In this document: positions 37,312 through 45,217 of the stretch, piece after piece | Layout: every line of letters begins with the position of its first letter | Numbering within the stretch: the first letter of the stretch is position 1 | Assembly (NCBI GenBank): GCA_009691855.1 | Contig: SIAI01000031.1 | Location: 1-55,410, forward strand | Source: Planctomycetota bacterium | Lineage (GTDB): Bacteria > Planctomycetota > UBA1135 > GCA-002686595 | Reading direction: 5' to 3' | Length of the DNA: 55,410 nt | The notes under the pieces: generated by a model | What the model saw: the letters and a program-made list of their open reading frames with translations, nothing else | What the model was told of the DNA's origin: nothing | The model's database searches: none | Translations under genes and position numbers: made by a program

Positions 37312-37991
37312 TCCGCGCCTCCCATGCGCGCCAGGGCCTCGAGGTGCAGCGCCTGCGCGATCAGGAACTGGCAGTCGGCCTCGAGCTCCGCGCGGCGCGG
37401 ATCGTCGAGGCGATCGATGATCGAGAGCAGCCCGTAGACGCGCTTGCGGGCGGCGGCGAACTCGCCGCGCGAGATCTCGGCGCGCGCCTCGTCCAGGGCG
37501 GGGTGCGAGTGCAGCGTGGCGCGCGTCTCGGGGTCGGGCAGCACGCTCGCCACGGGCGCGCTGGGCGGCGCGGCGTGGGCCGCATTCTCGCCCGCGTCGG
37601 GCGCGGCGTGCTCGGGCGCGGGGCTCGGCGCGCGACCGCGCAACAGCACCACGGCCAGCACCGAGTTCAGGGCGGTGACGGCCAGCGCGACCACGACCAC
37701 GCCCTTGGTCAGGCGCGAGCGCGGCGCGAGCATGAGTTCGTTCGGCGCGCGCGCCGCCGCGGCCTGCGCCTGCGCGGGGCGCGCGGCGGAGGGCTCGCCC
37801 GAGCGCGCGGGCGCCGAACCCGCGGCAACCGGAACGCTGAGCAGCTCTTCGGGCGGGGGCGTGTCGCGGAAGGAAGCGAAGATCTCCTCGAGGTTCTCCT
37901 CGCCGGCGACCTCGGGCTCGTGTGCGACGCCGGCGAAGTCGAACAGATCTTCGTCGAGGTCGAGCTCGGCCGGTTTCTTGGGGTGGATCAC
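37308..37991 (-). CDS. Single-pass membrane protein of unknown function in the flagellar operon
   Basis: This 227-residue protein starts at GTG 37991 (MIHPKKPAELDLDEDLFDF). The first about 95 residues are acidic, then Ala/Pro-rich and probably disordered in the cytoplasm. One membrane helix lies at about 101-121 (VVVVALAVTALNSVLAVVLL) after a basic stretch. The periplasmic part has an Ala/Pro linker and a helical end (HPALDEARAEISRGEFAAAR, KRVYGLLSIIDRLDDPRRAE) that looks like one TPR hairpin. I know no matching family. It lies 20 bases after the RsbW-like gene and overlaps the STN-TPR gene. It could link the cytoplasmic signalling proteins to the periplasmic TPR proteins. Confidence 0.65.
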   Translation of the reverse strand: MIHPKKPAELDLDEDLFDFAGVAHEPEVAGEENLEEIFASFRDTPPPEELLSVPVAAGSAPARSGEPSAARPAQAQAAAARAPNELMLAPRSRLTKGVVVVALAVTALNSVLAVVLLRGRAPSPAPEHAAPDAGENAAHAAPPSAPVASVLPDPETRATLHSHPALDEARAEISRGEFAAARKRVYGLLSIIDRLDDPRRAELEADCQFLIAQALHLEALARMGGAE

Positions 37992-38011
37992 GACGCTGCG
38001 CCTGCTGAGGG

Positions 38012-39055
38012 CTAGGCCCGCTTGGTGGGCGGACGGACTTCGACGTCGAGGCCCCCGAGGATGCGGCCGATGGTCAGGGCCATGCCGGGCGCCACGCCCG
38101 AGAGGTCGGCGCGGCCCTTGCGCAGCGAGGCGACCAACGTGCGCGCGCGCGCGGGATCGAGGAAGTCGGTCTCGGACAGGTGTTCGGCCTCCTCCTCGAA
38201 GCGCACGGGGCTGAGTTCGAAGGCGAGCTCGATGCGCGTGCCGTTGGCGTCGGAGTGGATGGTGTGCTCTTCGCACAGGCGCTCCACGCGGCCGAGGCCG
38301 GTGCTGGAGCTCGAACCGCGGTTCGACGAGCCCTTGCGCGCGCCCGGCAGAGCGGCGGGAACGCGCTCGAGCTTGGCGCGGGCGGCGTCGAAGCCCGAGC
38401 CGGCGTCGCTCACGGTGACCAGCACGCGCGCGCCACGGATCTCGGCGTGCACCTGGATCTCGCCGCGGCGCTGGTAATAGGCGTGCCGGCAGGCGTTGTC
38501 CACCAGTTCGGCCACTGCGCTGGCGATGCGCACGCGGTGCGCGTTGGCAACGCCCTCGTTGACCAGGAAGGCCGAGACCTCGCGCGCGGCGCGGCCGATC
38601 AGGGTCGCGGCGTTGGCGGGGGCCTCGGAGACGTAGCGGAACGTGCGTGCGGGCGTGCTGGGCTCGTGCTGCGTTTGCGGTTTTGGGCTGCGCTTCGCGC
38701 AGGCCTTCTCGATTGCGCGCGCCAGCTCGCCCGCCTCCAGCGGACGCAGTACGACGTCGCTCGCGCCGAGCTCGACAGCGAGCCGCAGGTCCTCAAAGGA
38801 CGGGCGCTCGTCGATCAGCACGATCGGAGCCGAGCGGCCCGTGCCGCGTAGAGCTTGCAGGAGGTCCAGGCCGTGCGTGCCGTCGGCCAGCGCGCGCCCG
38901 AGCACGTACAGGTCCGGCTCGCTCGACGACAGGAAGGACTTCTGGTCGTCGTGGGTGACGACCTCATGGCCTAGGCTCCGCAGGGTCTCGGCCACGACGT
39001 TGGTGCGTCGCGAGGACTCGTCGCCGTAGGCGATGAGCAGGCGGGGAAGCGTCAT
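38012..39055 (-). CDS. Pseudo-receiver domain fused to an RsbW-like anti-sigma/kinase ATPase domain
   Basis: This 347-residue protein starts at ATG 39055. Residues 1-120 fold like a CheY receiver (PRLLIAYGDESSRRTNVVAE, PIVLIDERPSFEDLRLAVEL), but the phospho-acceptor position reads LYVLGRALADG without the Asp, and the catalytic Lys is Arg in VVLRPLEAGEL. Residues 150-290 are a GHKL ATPase of RsbW/SpoIIAB type: N-box AVAELVDNACRHAY, G1 VSDAGSGFD and G2 SSTGLGRVERL. A C-terminal tail of about 50 residues ends GGLDVEVRPP. No HisKA is present. Such ATPases act as anti-sigma factors or Ser/Thr kinases of anti-anti-sigma proteins. Here the target may be a flagellar sigma factor or the neighbouring kinase, which is inference. 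Its start overlaps the upstream kinase stop. Confidence 0.75.
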   Translation of the reverse strand: MTLPRLLIAYGDESSRRTNVVAETLRSLGHEVVTHDDQKSFLSSSEPDLYVLGRALADGTHGLDLLQALRGTGRSAPIVLIDERPSFEDLRLAVELGASDVVLRPLEAGELARAIEKACAKRSPKPQTQHEPSTPARTFRYVSEAPANAATLIGRAAREVSAFLVNEGVANAHRVRIASAVAELVDNACRHAYYQRRGEIQVHAEIRGARVLVTVSDAGSGFDAARAKLERVPAALPGARKGSSNRGSSSSTGLGRVERLCEEHTIHSDANGTRIELAFELSPVRFEEEAEHLSETDFLDPARARTLVASLRKGRADLSGVAPGMALTIGRILGGLDVEVRPPTKRA

Positions 39056-39735
39056 CGGGAAGTCTCCAGAGAAGAGAGCGTGATGCGCACGCAGGTCTCG
39101 CCGCCCGGCGTGGAAAGGAACTGCAGGCGGCCGTTCAGCAGGGCGACGTCGCGTTGGGTTAGCGTCAGGCCGAGCCCCAGGTGGTTGGGTTTGGTGGTGC
39201 GGAAGGGCGCCGGCTGCCAGCCGGGGCCGAGCGTGCTCGGCGTGCCGTCTATGACCGTGAAGCTCGCCTCGCCCTGTTCCAGGCGCGCCACGACCAGCAC
39301 CGGCTCCTCGGTCGCCTCGAGCGCGTTCTCGATCACGCGGCGCAGACAACCGGACAACAGCGGCCCATCCACGTGCGCCATCGCCGCGCGCTCGCCGCGC
39401 GCCAGGACCACGCGTTCACGCAGCTCGGGGGCGAGCTCGGCGCGCGCGGCCTGCACGATCTCTTCCAGGCTGCAAGCCAGCGGACGCGGCACGGGCGGGG
39501 TGGCGAAGCTCACCAGCTCGCGCACGTTCTTGCCCAGGCGATCGACCTCGCGTAGCACGCCGTCGATGCGTAGCGGTTGGATCGGTTGATGCGCCAGCAA
39601 CTCGTGCCCGAGCGACTCCATCGTTGCGCGCAGCGCGTGCAGCGGCGTGTCCAGGCCTTGAGTCAGGGCGCGCGACAGCGCGCCGTCTTCGCTGACGAGG
39701 GGCGCGCGCGTGTCTTCGGTCGGGGCGGTGAGCAT
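39052..39735 (-). CDS. Degenerate histidine kinase lacking the phospho-acceptor His
   Basis: From ATG 39735 this is a 227-residue protein; ATG 39795 and the frame to 39912 are other start options without a better SD. The dimerisation helix reads LTQGLDTPLHALRATMESLG, where the usual His of HExxx(N/T)P is Gln. The ATPase part keeps an N-box RRVIENALEATEE and G2 HLGLGLTLTQRDVALLNGRL, but the G1 box is altered (TVIDGTPSTLG). It therefore looks like an ATP-binding or pseudo-kinase protein without autophosphorylation. It is the first gene of the minus-strand flagellar string and overlaps the RsbW-like gene (ATGA). It may modulate the intact kinase at 34062-34994 by heterodimerisation; that is speculation from context. 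Confidence 0.72.
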   Translation of the reverse strand: MLTAPTEDTRAPLVSEDGALSRALTQGLDTPLHALRATMESLGHELLAHQPIQPLRIDGVLREVDRLGKNVRELVSFATPPVPRPLACSLEEIVQAARAELAPELRERVVLARGERAAMAHVDGPLLSGCLRRVIENALEATEEPVLVVARLEQGEASFTVIDGTPSTLGPGWQPAPFRTTKPNHLGLGLTLTQRDVALLNGRLQFLSTPGGETCVRITLSSLETSR

Positions 39736-40011
39736 GGGCGAAAGGGGTTCCGTTGCGTCGTCCCCATGGGGTCGTGGGAGCGAGGCGGAGTGCATTTCGA
39801 CCGGATCGGGGAAACCCTTGACACCCCGCAGGCCCGCAGAGCCTTTTTTTTCGCCATGCGCCCCTGGATCGGCTGAAAAGAAGGCCGTGGCGAGAGAACA
39901 ACGCCCAAGCACTCATGTCCGCCAGGTGCAGACCGAGAACGTTGGCGACGGCGGCAGAACGAAGCCGCCTCAACCCCCTCAGCGACAACCCCTAGCCAAG
40001 AGGACTCAATC

Positions 40012-40830
40012 ATGGGTCTCAGAGTCAATACCAACCTATTCTCACTCACAGCGCAGCGGAACCTGTCCAACGTGTCTGCACGTCTGGGCGGGAACTTCTC
40101 GCGCCTCTCTTCTGGACTGCGCATCGCAACGGCGGCGGACGACGCGGCCGGTCTCGGCATCTCCGAGCGCATGCGGGCTCAGATTCGCTCGCTCCATCAA
40201 GCGGGTCGCAACGCCTCGGACGCCGTCAGTCTCGTGCAGACGGCCGAAGGCTCCCTTGGCGAGCTGTCCGCCAACCTCGTGCGCATGCGTGAGCTTGCCG
40301 TCCAGTCCTCCAACGGGACGGTGAGCACCGGTGACCGAGTGGTCATCGACTCCGAATTCCAGGCGCTGATCGCCGAGATCGACCGCGTCGCCAACGACAC
40401 GACCTTCAACGGAGTCAACCTGCTCGACGGCTCGACGGCGAATCTGTCCATCCAGGTCGGGACCGAGGCGGGTCAGACGATCGACATCGCCTTGGACGAT
40501 GTCACCGTGGCGACCCTCGGTGTCTCGACCGACCTCACCACGATCAGCAACTCTCAAGCGGCGCTGGATCTGATCGACACGGCGATAAACGCGGTGTCCG
40601 GCCTGCGCGGAACCCTGGGCGCAACCCAAAACCGCTTTGCCAGCACAGTGCAGAGCATTGCCACGACTGCCGAGAACCTGGCTTCGGCCGAGAGCCGAAT
40701 TCGCGATGTAGACATCGCTTCCGAGACAGCCGACCTGACGAGAAACTCAATTCTCCAGCAGGCTGCCGTGTCGGTCTTGTCGCAAGCCAACGTTCAGCCT
40801 CAGATCGCCCTTTCGCTGCTTCAGGGTTAG
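40012..40830 (+). CDS. fliC1: Flagellin (copy 1)
   Basis: This 272-residue flagellin consists almost only of the conserved D0/D1 ends. The N-terminal block is GLRVNTNLFSLTAQRNLSNV, then LGGNFSRLSSGLRIATAADD and AAGLGISERMRAQIRS; the C-terminal block is ENLASAESRIRDVDIASETA, then NSILQQAAVSVLSQANVQPQ. There is no variable D2/D3 insert, so the filament surface should be smooth and thin. A purine-rich AGAGGA lies nine bases before the ATG. Export is through the flagellar type III apparatus with FliS as chaperone, encoded downstream. No FliA-type promoter was found directly upstream. Confidence 0.96.
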   Translation: MGLRVNTNLFSLTAQRNLSNVSARLGGNFSRLSSGLRIATAADDAAGLGISERMRAQIRSLHQAGRNASDAVSLVQTAEGSLGELSANLVRMRELAVQSSNGTVSTGDRVVIDSEFQALIAEIDRVANDTTFNGVNLLDGSTANLSIQVGTEAGQTIDIALDDVTVATLGVSTDLTTISNSQAALDLIDTAINAVSGLRGTLGATQNRFASTVQSIATTAENLASAESRIRDVDIASETADLTRNSILQQAAVSVLSQANVQPQIALSLLQG

Positions 40831-40866
40831 CGAAGGGTGACGGCCTCTAGGGCCGATCGCTGAGGG

Positions 40867-40895
40867 GGGGGGGCCGTCTTCCCGACGGTCCCCCC
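40867..40895 (+). terminator. GC-rich hairpin after the first flagellin gene
   Basis: GGGGGGGCCGTC (40867-40878) pairs with GACGGTCCCCCC (40884-40895) through one G-U wobble, with a TTCCC loop. The hairpin lies 36 bases past the stop. There is no T tract. It could terminate or stabilise the flagellin mRNA. Confidence 0.55.
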
Positions 40896-41205
40896 GATTC
40901 AGCGCCATTTGTAGAACAGGAGCTCTTTGACAAGGCGGGAGGCAACGGGTGAGGAAAGCGCACCGGGCTTCAGCTCAACGAACACCTGGTTCTCCCAAGG
41001 GAGGGCCGGGCGTCGCCCGTTCCATGGGCGGCCATCCGGCCGGACTCGGAGCGGGCGCAACCAAGCAGTGCTTGACGGATGGCTCCGATGTGCCCCCTTG
41101 GACTCTGGCGTGCTAGCAGGGTTCGAGGGTTCGGGGTCAACTCTAGGGCACTCAACCGGCTCCGCATGGGGCTGGTTTCTCCATACCCACTAGGAAACGA
41201 TAAAC
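40896..41205. other. Leader region of the second flagellin gene
   Basis: No gene is seen. AGGAAA, eight bases before ATG 41206, is the likely SD. CGATAA at 41198-41203 resembles a FliA -10 but is too close to the start, and no matching -35 is present, so I do not call it. A TTGACA at 40927-40932 lacks a -10 partner. Confidence 0.4.
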
Positions 41206-42021
41206 ATGGGACTTCGAGTCAATACCAACCTGTTCTCGCTGACAGCGCAGCGGAACCTGTCCAACGTGTCTGCACGTCTGGGAGGGAACTTCTCGCGCCT
41301 GTCCTCGGGACTTCGCATCGCAACCGCCGCAGACGACGCGGCTGGCCTCGGGATCTCGGAGCGCATGCGCGCCCAGGTCCGCTCGCTCCAGCAAGCGGGT
41401 CGCAACTCCTCGGATGGCATCGCTCTGGTGCAAACTGCGGAAGGCTCGCTGGGTGAGGTCTCTGGAAACCTGATCCGCATGCGCGAGCTCGCGGTCCAGG
41501 CCTCCAACGGCACCCTGAGCACCGGTGACCGCGCGGTCATCGACTCCGAGTTCCAGGCGTTGTCCGCCGAGATCGACCGCGTGGCCGGCGACACGGCCTT
41601 CAATGGTGTGAACCTGCTCGACGGCTCGACGACGAGCCTGTCCATCCAGGTTGGCACGGAGAGCGGCCAGACGATCGACATCGCCCTGGAAGATGTGACC
41701 GTGGCCACGCTGGGAGTCTCGACCGACATCACGACGGCCTCGAACGCGCAGGCCGCTCTGGACCTGATCGACACGGCGATCGACACGGTGGCCTCGCGGC
41801 GTGGCGAGCTCGGTGCGACCCAGAACCGGATCGCCAGCACCGTGCGAAGCATCGCCACGACCGCCGAGAACCTGGCTGCCGCCGAAAGTCGCATCCGCGA
41901 CGTGGACATCGCCTCCGAAACGGCAGACCTGACAAGGAACTCGATCCTCCAGCAGGCCGCCGTGTCCGTGCTCGCTCAGGCGAACGTCCAGCCTCAGATC
42001 GCACTCAGCCTGCTCGGCTAG
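41206..42021 (+). CDS. fliC2: Flagellin (copy 2)
   Basis: This 271-residue tandem paralogue of the preceding flagellin is almost identical at the N-terminus (GLRVNTNLFSLTAQRNLSNV) and C-terminus (RDVDIASETADLTRNSIL, then AAVSVLAQANVQPQIALSLL). Most differences fall in the middle. It too lacks D2/D3. Each copy has its own hairpin terminator and leader, so they can be expressed separately, for example as proximal and distal filament subunits. The gene is complete and follows the first copy in the same direction. Confidence 0.96.
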   Translation: MGLRVNTNLFSLTAQRNLSNVSARLGGNFSRLSSGLRIATAADDAAGLGISERMRAQVRSLQQAGRNSSDGIALVQTAEGSLGEVSGNLIRMRELAVQASNGTLSTGDRAVIDSEFQALSAEIDRVAGDTAFNGVNLLDGSTTSLSIQVGTESGQTIDIALEDVTVATLGVSTDITTASNAQAALDLIDTAIDTVASRRGELGATQNRIASTVRSIATTAENLAAAESRIRDVDIASETADLTRNSILQQAAVSVLAQANVQPQIALSLLG

Positions 42022-42079
42022 GAAAGAGTGGGTAGGGGCGCGCCTCGAGCGCGCTCCTTCCGGCCTGACCCGGTCAATG

Positions 42080-42113
42080 AGAGGCCTCGCCGCCGAACAG
42101 CGGCGAGGCCTCT
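42080..42113 (+). terminator. Perfect 14-bp hairpin after the second flagellin gene
   Basis: AGAGGCCTCGCCGC (42080-42093) pairs without mismatch with GCGGCGAGGCCTCT (42100-42113) around the six-base loop CGAACA. It is followed by TCCC rather than a long T run. It separates the flagellins from the fliD-fliS-fliT unit. Confidence 0.8.
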
Positions 42114-42168
42114 TCCCATCGCAGGGAGGCGCCAGCCCATTCCGAACGAACCCGAGCCCGGTACCTGC

Positions 42169-42196
42169 TAACGCATTCGGAGGAGACGACCGATAA
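42169..42196 (+). promoter_or_regulatory. Possible sigma-28-type promoter for fliD-fliS-fliT
   Basis: TAACGCAT (42169-42176) is followed after 12 bases by ACCGATAA (42189-42196), matching the FliA -35/-10 pattern (TAAAGTTT, GCCGATAA) well in the -10. It lies about 33 bases before the fliD start and just after the flagellin terminator, the right place for a late-gene promoter. The spacer is one base longer than the enterobacterial norm. Confidence 0.5.
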
Positions 42197-42228
42197 CGCA
42201 GGAGCAGAAACGACAAGGGAGAAGCATC

Positions 42229-43647
42229 ATGACAGTCGGAGGGATCCAATTCGGAGGACTCGCTAGCGGGCTAGACACCGCAGCGATCATCGACGCCATC
42301 CTGGCCGCCGAGGGGCGCCCGCTGCGCGTGCTGGCCAACCGCAAGTCGGCCGAGCAAGAGCGCCTGAACCTTCTGGGCACCTTTGAGGGCCTGGTGAAAA
42401 AGCTGCGCGACAAGGCGCACGCCCTTCAGGACAGCAACAGTTTCTTCGCGCACAAGCTCTCGCTGGGGGCGGAGGGCATCGCCAGCGTCACCCTATCCGG
42501 CAGCGCCGAAGCCGGCGCGCACACGCTGAAGGTCAACTCCTTGGCCGCGGCCGACCGCTATGCCTTCGCTGGCGTGCTCGACCCGACGGCCGATCTCACG
42601 CCGGGCTCGCTGGACTTCACCTACGGCGGCAATTCCTACAGCGTCACCGTGTCCGCCGGCAGCGACCTCAACGACCTGGCCGCGGCGATCAACATAGCCG
42701 CGGGCGAGGACGTCACGGCCTCGGTCGTGAACACCGGCACCGACGCCACGCCCTCCTACCAGCTGGTTCTGGCCGGCGACGACACCGGGGCCGACTTCGC
42801 CATTGGCGGCCTGCTCTCCACCGTGCCCGAGCTGGGGACGGCGCAGCACGTTTCCATCGCCACCAACGCGGAGGTCGTGATCGACGGCCTCACGGTGCAG
42901 CGCTCGAGCAACCTCTTCTCCGATGTCCTGCCGGGCATTTCTTTCACCGTCTCGCGGGAAACCGTGGGAGTCGAGGAGCTCAGCTTCACCGTGGACGTCG
43001 ATCCGAGCGGCATCCGCAAGAACATCCAGGGCTTCGTGGACGCCTACAACGAAGTCCTGGACTTCATGAACAAGCAGAGCTCGTTCTCGACCACCGCCGG
43101 CGCGGGCGGACCGCTGTTCGGCGACAGCACACTGAACGCCATCCGCTCCAACCTGCGGCGCGCGCTGTTCAACCCGGACGAGACAGTGATGGCCGCCAAC
43201 CCCGCATACGGCTCCCTAGGTCTGATCGGGATCAACCTGGGCAGCGACGGCAAGCTCAGCATCGATGAGACCAAGCTTGACGCGAAGCTCAACGGAGACC
43301 TGGGCGCCTTCGAGCAGTTTTTCAATCGCGCCGACGACATCACCACCACCTCGGTCGATGAGCGCGGGGCGTTCGTCAAGCTCGAGGGCATCCTCGACGA
43401 CCTGACCAAGGACCGCACCGGCTTCGACGGCAAGACGAAGATCGAGGGCCTGTTCCACTCGCGCAAGACGTCCATTCAACGACAACTCAAGGGCTTCGAC
43501 GACGACATGGAGCGCCAGCAGGCTCGCCTCGACAAGTTTGAAGACTCGCTGGTAGCCAAGTTCGCCGCGTTGGAGCAGCTCATTAGCGGGCTCCAGTCGC
43601 AGCAGGCTTTCCTCACCGCCAACCTGGCGAACACGAACCGCCGATGA
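42229..43647 (+). CDS. fliD: Flagellar filament cap protein FliD
   Basis: This 472-residue cap protein helps flagellin subunits fold at the filament tip. The N-terminal FliD motif is VGGIQFGGLASGLDTAAIID followed by AILAAEGRPLRVL. A middle domain of beta strands (about 90-260) follows, then the C-terminal FliD domain with VDPSGIRKNIQGFVDAYNEV, LGLIGINLGSDGKLSIDE and the coiled-coil end RQLKGFDDDMERQQARLDKF plus ALEQLISGLQSQQAFL. The length is normal. A purine-rich AAGGGAGAAG lies before the ATG. It overlaps fliS by ATGA. Confidence 0.95.
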   Translation: MTVGGIQFGGLASGLDTAAIIDAILAAEGRPLRVLANRKSAEQERLNLLGTFEGLVKKLRDKAHALQDSNSFFAHKLSLGAEGIASVTLSGSAEAGAHTLKVNSLAAADRYAFAGVLDPTADLTPGSLDFTYGGNSYSVTVSAGSDLNDLAAAINIAAGEDVTASVVNTGTDATPSYQLVLAGDDTGADFAIGGLLSTVPELGTAQHVSIATNAEVVIDGLTVQRSSNLFSDVLPGISFTVSRETVGVEELSFTVDVDPSGIRKNIQGFVDAYNEVLDFMNKQSSFSTTAGAGGPLFGDSTLNAIRSNLRRALFNPDETVMAANPAYGSLGLIGINLGSDGKLSIDETKLDAKLNGDLGAFEQFFNRADDITTTSVDERGAFVKLEGILDDLTKDRTGFDGKTKIEGLFHSRKTSIQRQLKGFDDDMERQQARLDKFEDSLVAKFAALEQLISGLQSQQAFLTANLANTNRR

Positions 43648-44018
43648 ACAACGGAGCCGCAGCTGCCGCCTACAAGGCCGACCGTTTCGAGAACGCGCCA
43701 CCGCTCAAGCTCGTGCTGATGATGTACGAAGGCGCGCTACGCTTCCTTGATCAGGCTGCGGCCGCGCACGCTGCCGGTGATGTCCCGCGCTTCCAGGAGC
43801 GATGCCTGCGCGCGCAGGCGATCGTCTCCGAGCTACGCCTGGCGCTCGATGGTGCGCAGGCGCCCGAGCTCGCCGCAAACCTGAACGGCCTGTACCTGTT
43901 CGCCGAGGGCGAGATCCGTGCGGGGATCCTGGTCGGGGCGGCCACGCAGCTCGAGCCGGTGCGTGACGTCCTGAAGACGCTGCTCGACGGTTGGAGGCGG
44001 ATAGAGGTCTCCTCGTGA
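43644..44018 (+). CDS. fliS: Flagellin-specific chaperone FliS
   Basis: This 124-residue four-helix protein binds the flagellin C-terminus and prevents premature polymerisation. Diagnostic parts are AYKADRFENAPPLKLVLMMY, then EGALRFLDQAAAAHAAGDVP, AIVSELRLALDGAQAPELAA and NLNGLYLFAEGEIRAG. The Y-x-x-x-x-x-x-x-(A/T)-x-P-x-x-L-x-x-x-x-Y-(D/E)-G-A pattern is complete. It overlaps fliD at ATGA and the next gene at GTGA. Confidence 0.94.
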   Translation: MNNGAAAAAYKADRFENAPPLKLVLMMYEGALRFLDQAAAAHAAGDVPRFQERCLRAQAIVSELRLALDGAQAPELAANLNGLYLFAEGEIRAGILVGAATQLEPVRDVLKTLLDGWRRIEVSS

Positions 44019-44383
44019 CAAGTACAATGCTGGAGGGCTCACTGACGAGGCTGCATGGGGCCTTGGATGCCTTGCTGTCGTGCCTCGACGCTCGTGACTT
44101 CCCGGAGGCCGCGGCGCTCGACGTGGCCTGGCTGCATGTCCAACACGCCTTTGAAGAGCTATGCGTGCAACTTGACGGTAGACAACTGTCGCAGCCGCAG
44201 CGTGATGATGCTCGTGAGCGAGTGAATCTTTGCCTGTGCCTCTATGCAGTTGCTGTGGGCGAACTCGCGCTGCGGCGCGAAGGCGTGCAGCGTGAGCGCG
44301 TGGCCTGCATCGCGGCGCGCCAACGCCTACGGCGGCTACTCCCCGAGAGCGAGAGCGGCGGATCCTGCGACGTCCTCAGCTGA
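44015..44383 (+). CDS. Small helical protein after fliS, FliT-like
   Basis: This 122-residue protein starts at GTG 44015, overlapping the fliS stop; ATG 44027 is an alternative. It is predicted to be all-helical (LTRLHGALDALLSCLDARDF, AWLHVQHAFEELCVQLDG). It has the size and position of FliT, the chaperone of FliD encoded after fliS in many genomes. I see no decisive motif because FliT diverges fast. The gene is complete and uses AT-richer codons near its end. Confidence 0.55.
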   Translation: MTSTMLEGSLTRLHGALDALLSCLDARDFPEAAALDVAWLHVQHAFEELCVQLDGRQLSQPQRDDARERVNLCLCLYAVAVGELALRREGVQRERVACIAARQRLRRLLPESESGGSCDVLS

Positions 44384-44427
44384 AGAGCTGAAGATAGTAA
44401 ACAGGTCTGCAAGCGGTTGCGTATCAC

Positions 44428-45145
44428 TAGTGGGGTGAGCCGTAAGCTCGCAATAATAGTCTCAGCGATTCCGGCGCCGAGTCGTACGTGCTCTCATGAG
44501 CACGATGGGACGGCCGAAGGCAGAGCTGAAACTGACAGATGTCGAGCGTGGCGAACTCCTGCGGCTCGCGCGTAGGCGCACCGCAGGCTCTGCGCTCGTG
44601 CTGCGTTCTCGCATCGTCCTTGCGTGCGCCACCGGCTCCGAAAACCAAGAGGTTGCGTATGCTCTGGGCACCAGCGAGCAGACAGTGGGCAAGTGGCGTC
44701 GCCGCTTCGTAGAGAAGCGGCTCGATGGGCTTTTCGACGAGCCCCGTGTGGGGCGTCCACGCACGGTGTCGGACGACGACGTGCAGCGCATCATCGACAC
44801 GACTCTTCACGAGAAGCCCAAGGCGAGTACGAACTGGAGCTCACGGCTGCTCGCAGCTCAGGCCGGCGTCTCGCCCAACGCGGTGCGTCGCGTCTGGAGG
44901 GCGTTTGGTCTGCGACCCGACCGCACGGAGACGTTCTCTCTGTCGAAGGACCCGCAGTTCGTAGAGAAAGTCCGCGACGTTGTCGGGTTGTACATGTCGC
45001 CGCCGGACAACGCCCTCGTGCTCTGCGTCGACGAGAAGTCGCAGATCCAGGCGCTGGACCGCATGCAGCCCTTACTTCCCATGCTGCCGACTCACCCAGA
45101 GCGTCGCACGAACACGTACGCGCGGCACGGCACTACCTCCCTGTT
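44428..45145 (+). mobile_element. Truncated IS630-family insertion sequence
   Basis: The transposase frame starts at ATG 44496. It has an N-terminal HTH region (SALVLRSRIVLACATGSENQ, VAYALGTSEQTVGKWRRRF), the linker GLFDEPRVGRPRTVSDDDVQ, and the first catalytic Asp block LVLCVDEKSQIQALDRMQP. Family similarity stops at RHGTTSLF near 45145, so the second and third catalytic acids (D and E of the DDE triad) are missing. The frame runs on to 45266 over unrelated sequence that includes the 3' end of the convergent cheX gene. The probable left end is at TA 44428 before GTGGGGTGAGCC; no right end is visible. The copy is inactive. Confidence 0.75.
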
Positions 45146-45217
45146 CGGCACCAGCTGCGTCAACTTCTCAATAGGGATGTCGCGCGGCGAGCACACGCAT
45201 GGACTCCGCGCCCCAGG

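Noticed and set aside
39836..39862. Possible sigma-54 (-24/-12) promoter reading TGGC...GGC on the minus strand across an eight-base A run
   Set aside because: The spacing between the GG and GC elements is one base too long, and sigma-54 spacing is strict.
41198..41203. CGATAA before the second flagellin as a FliA -10 box
   Set aside because: It is three bases from the start codon with no -35 partner; AGGAAA there fits a ribosome binding site better.
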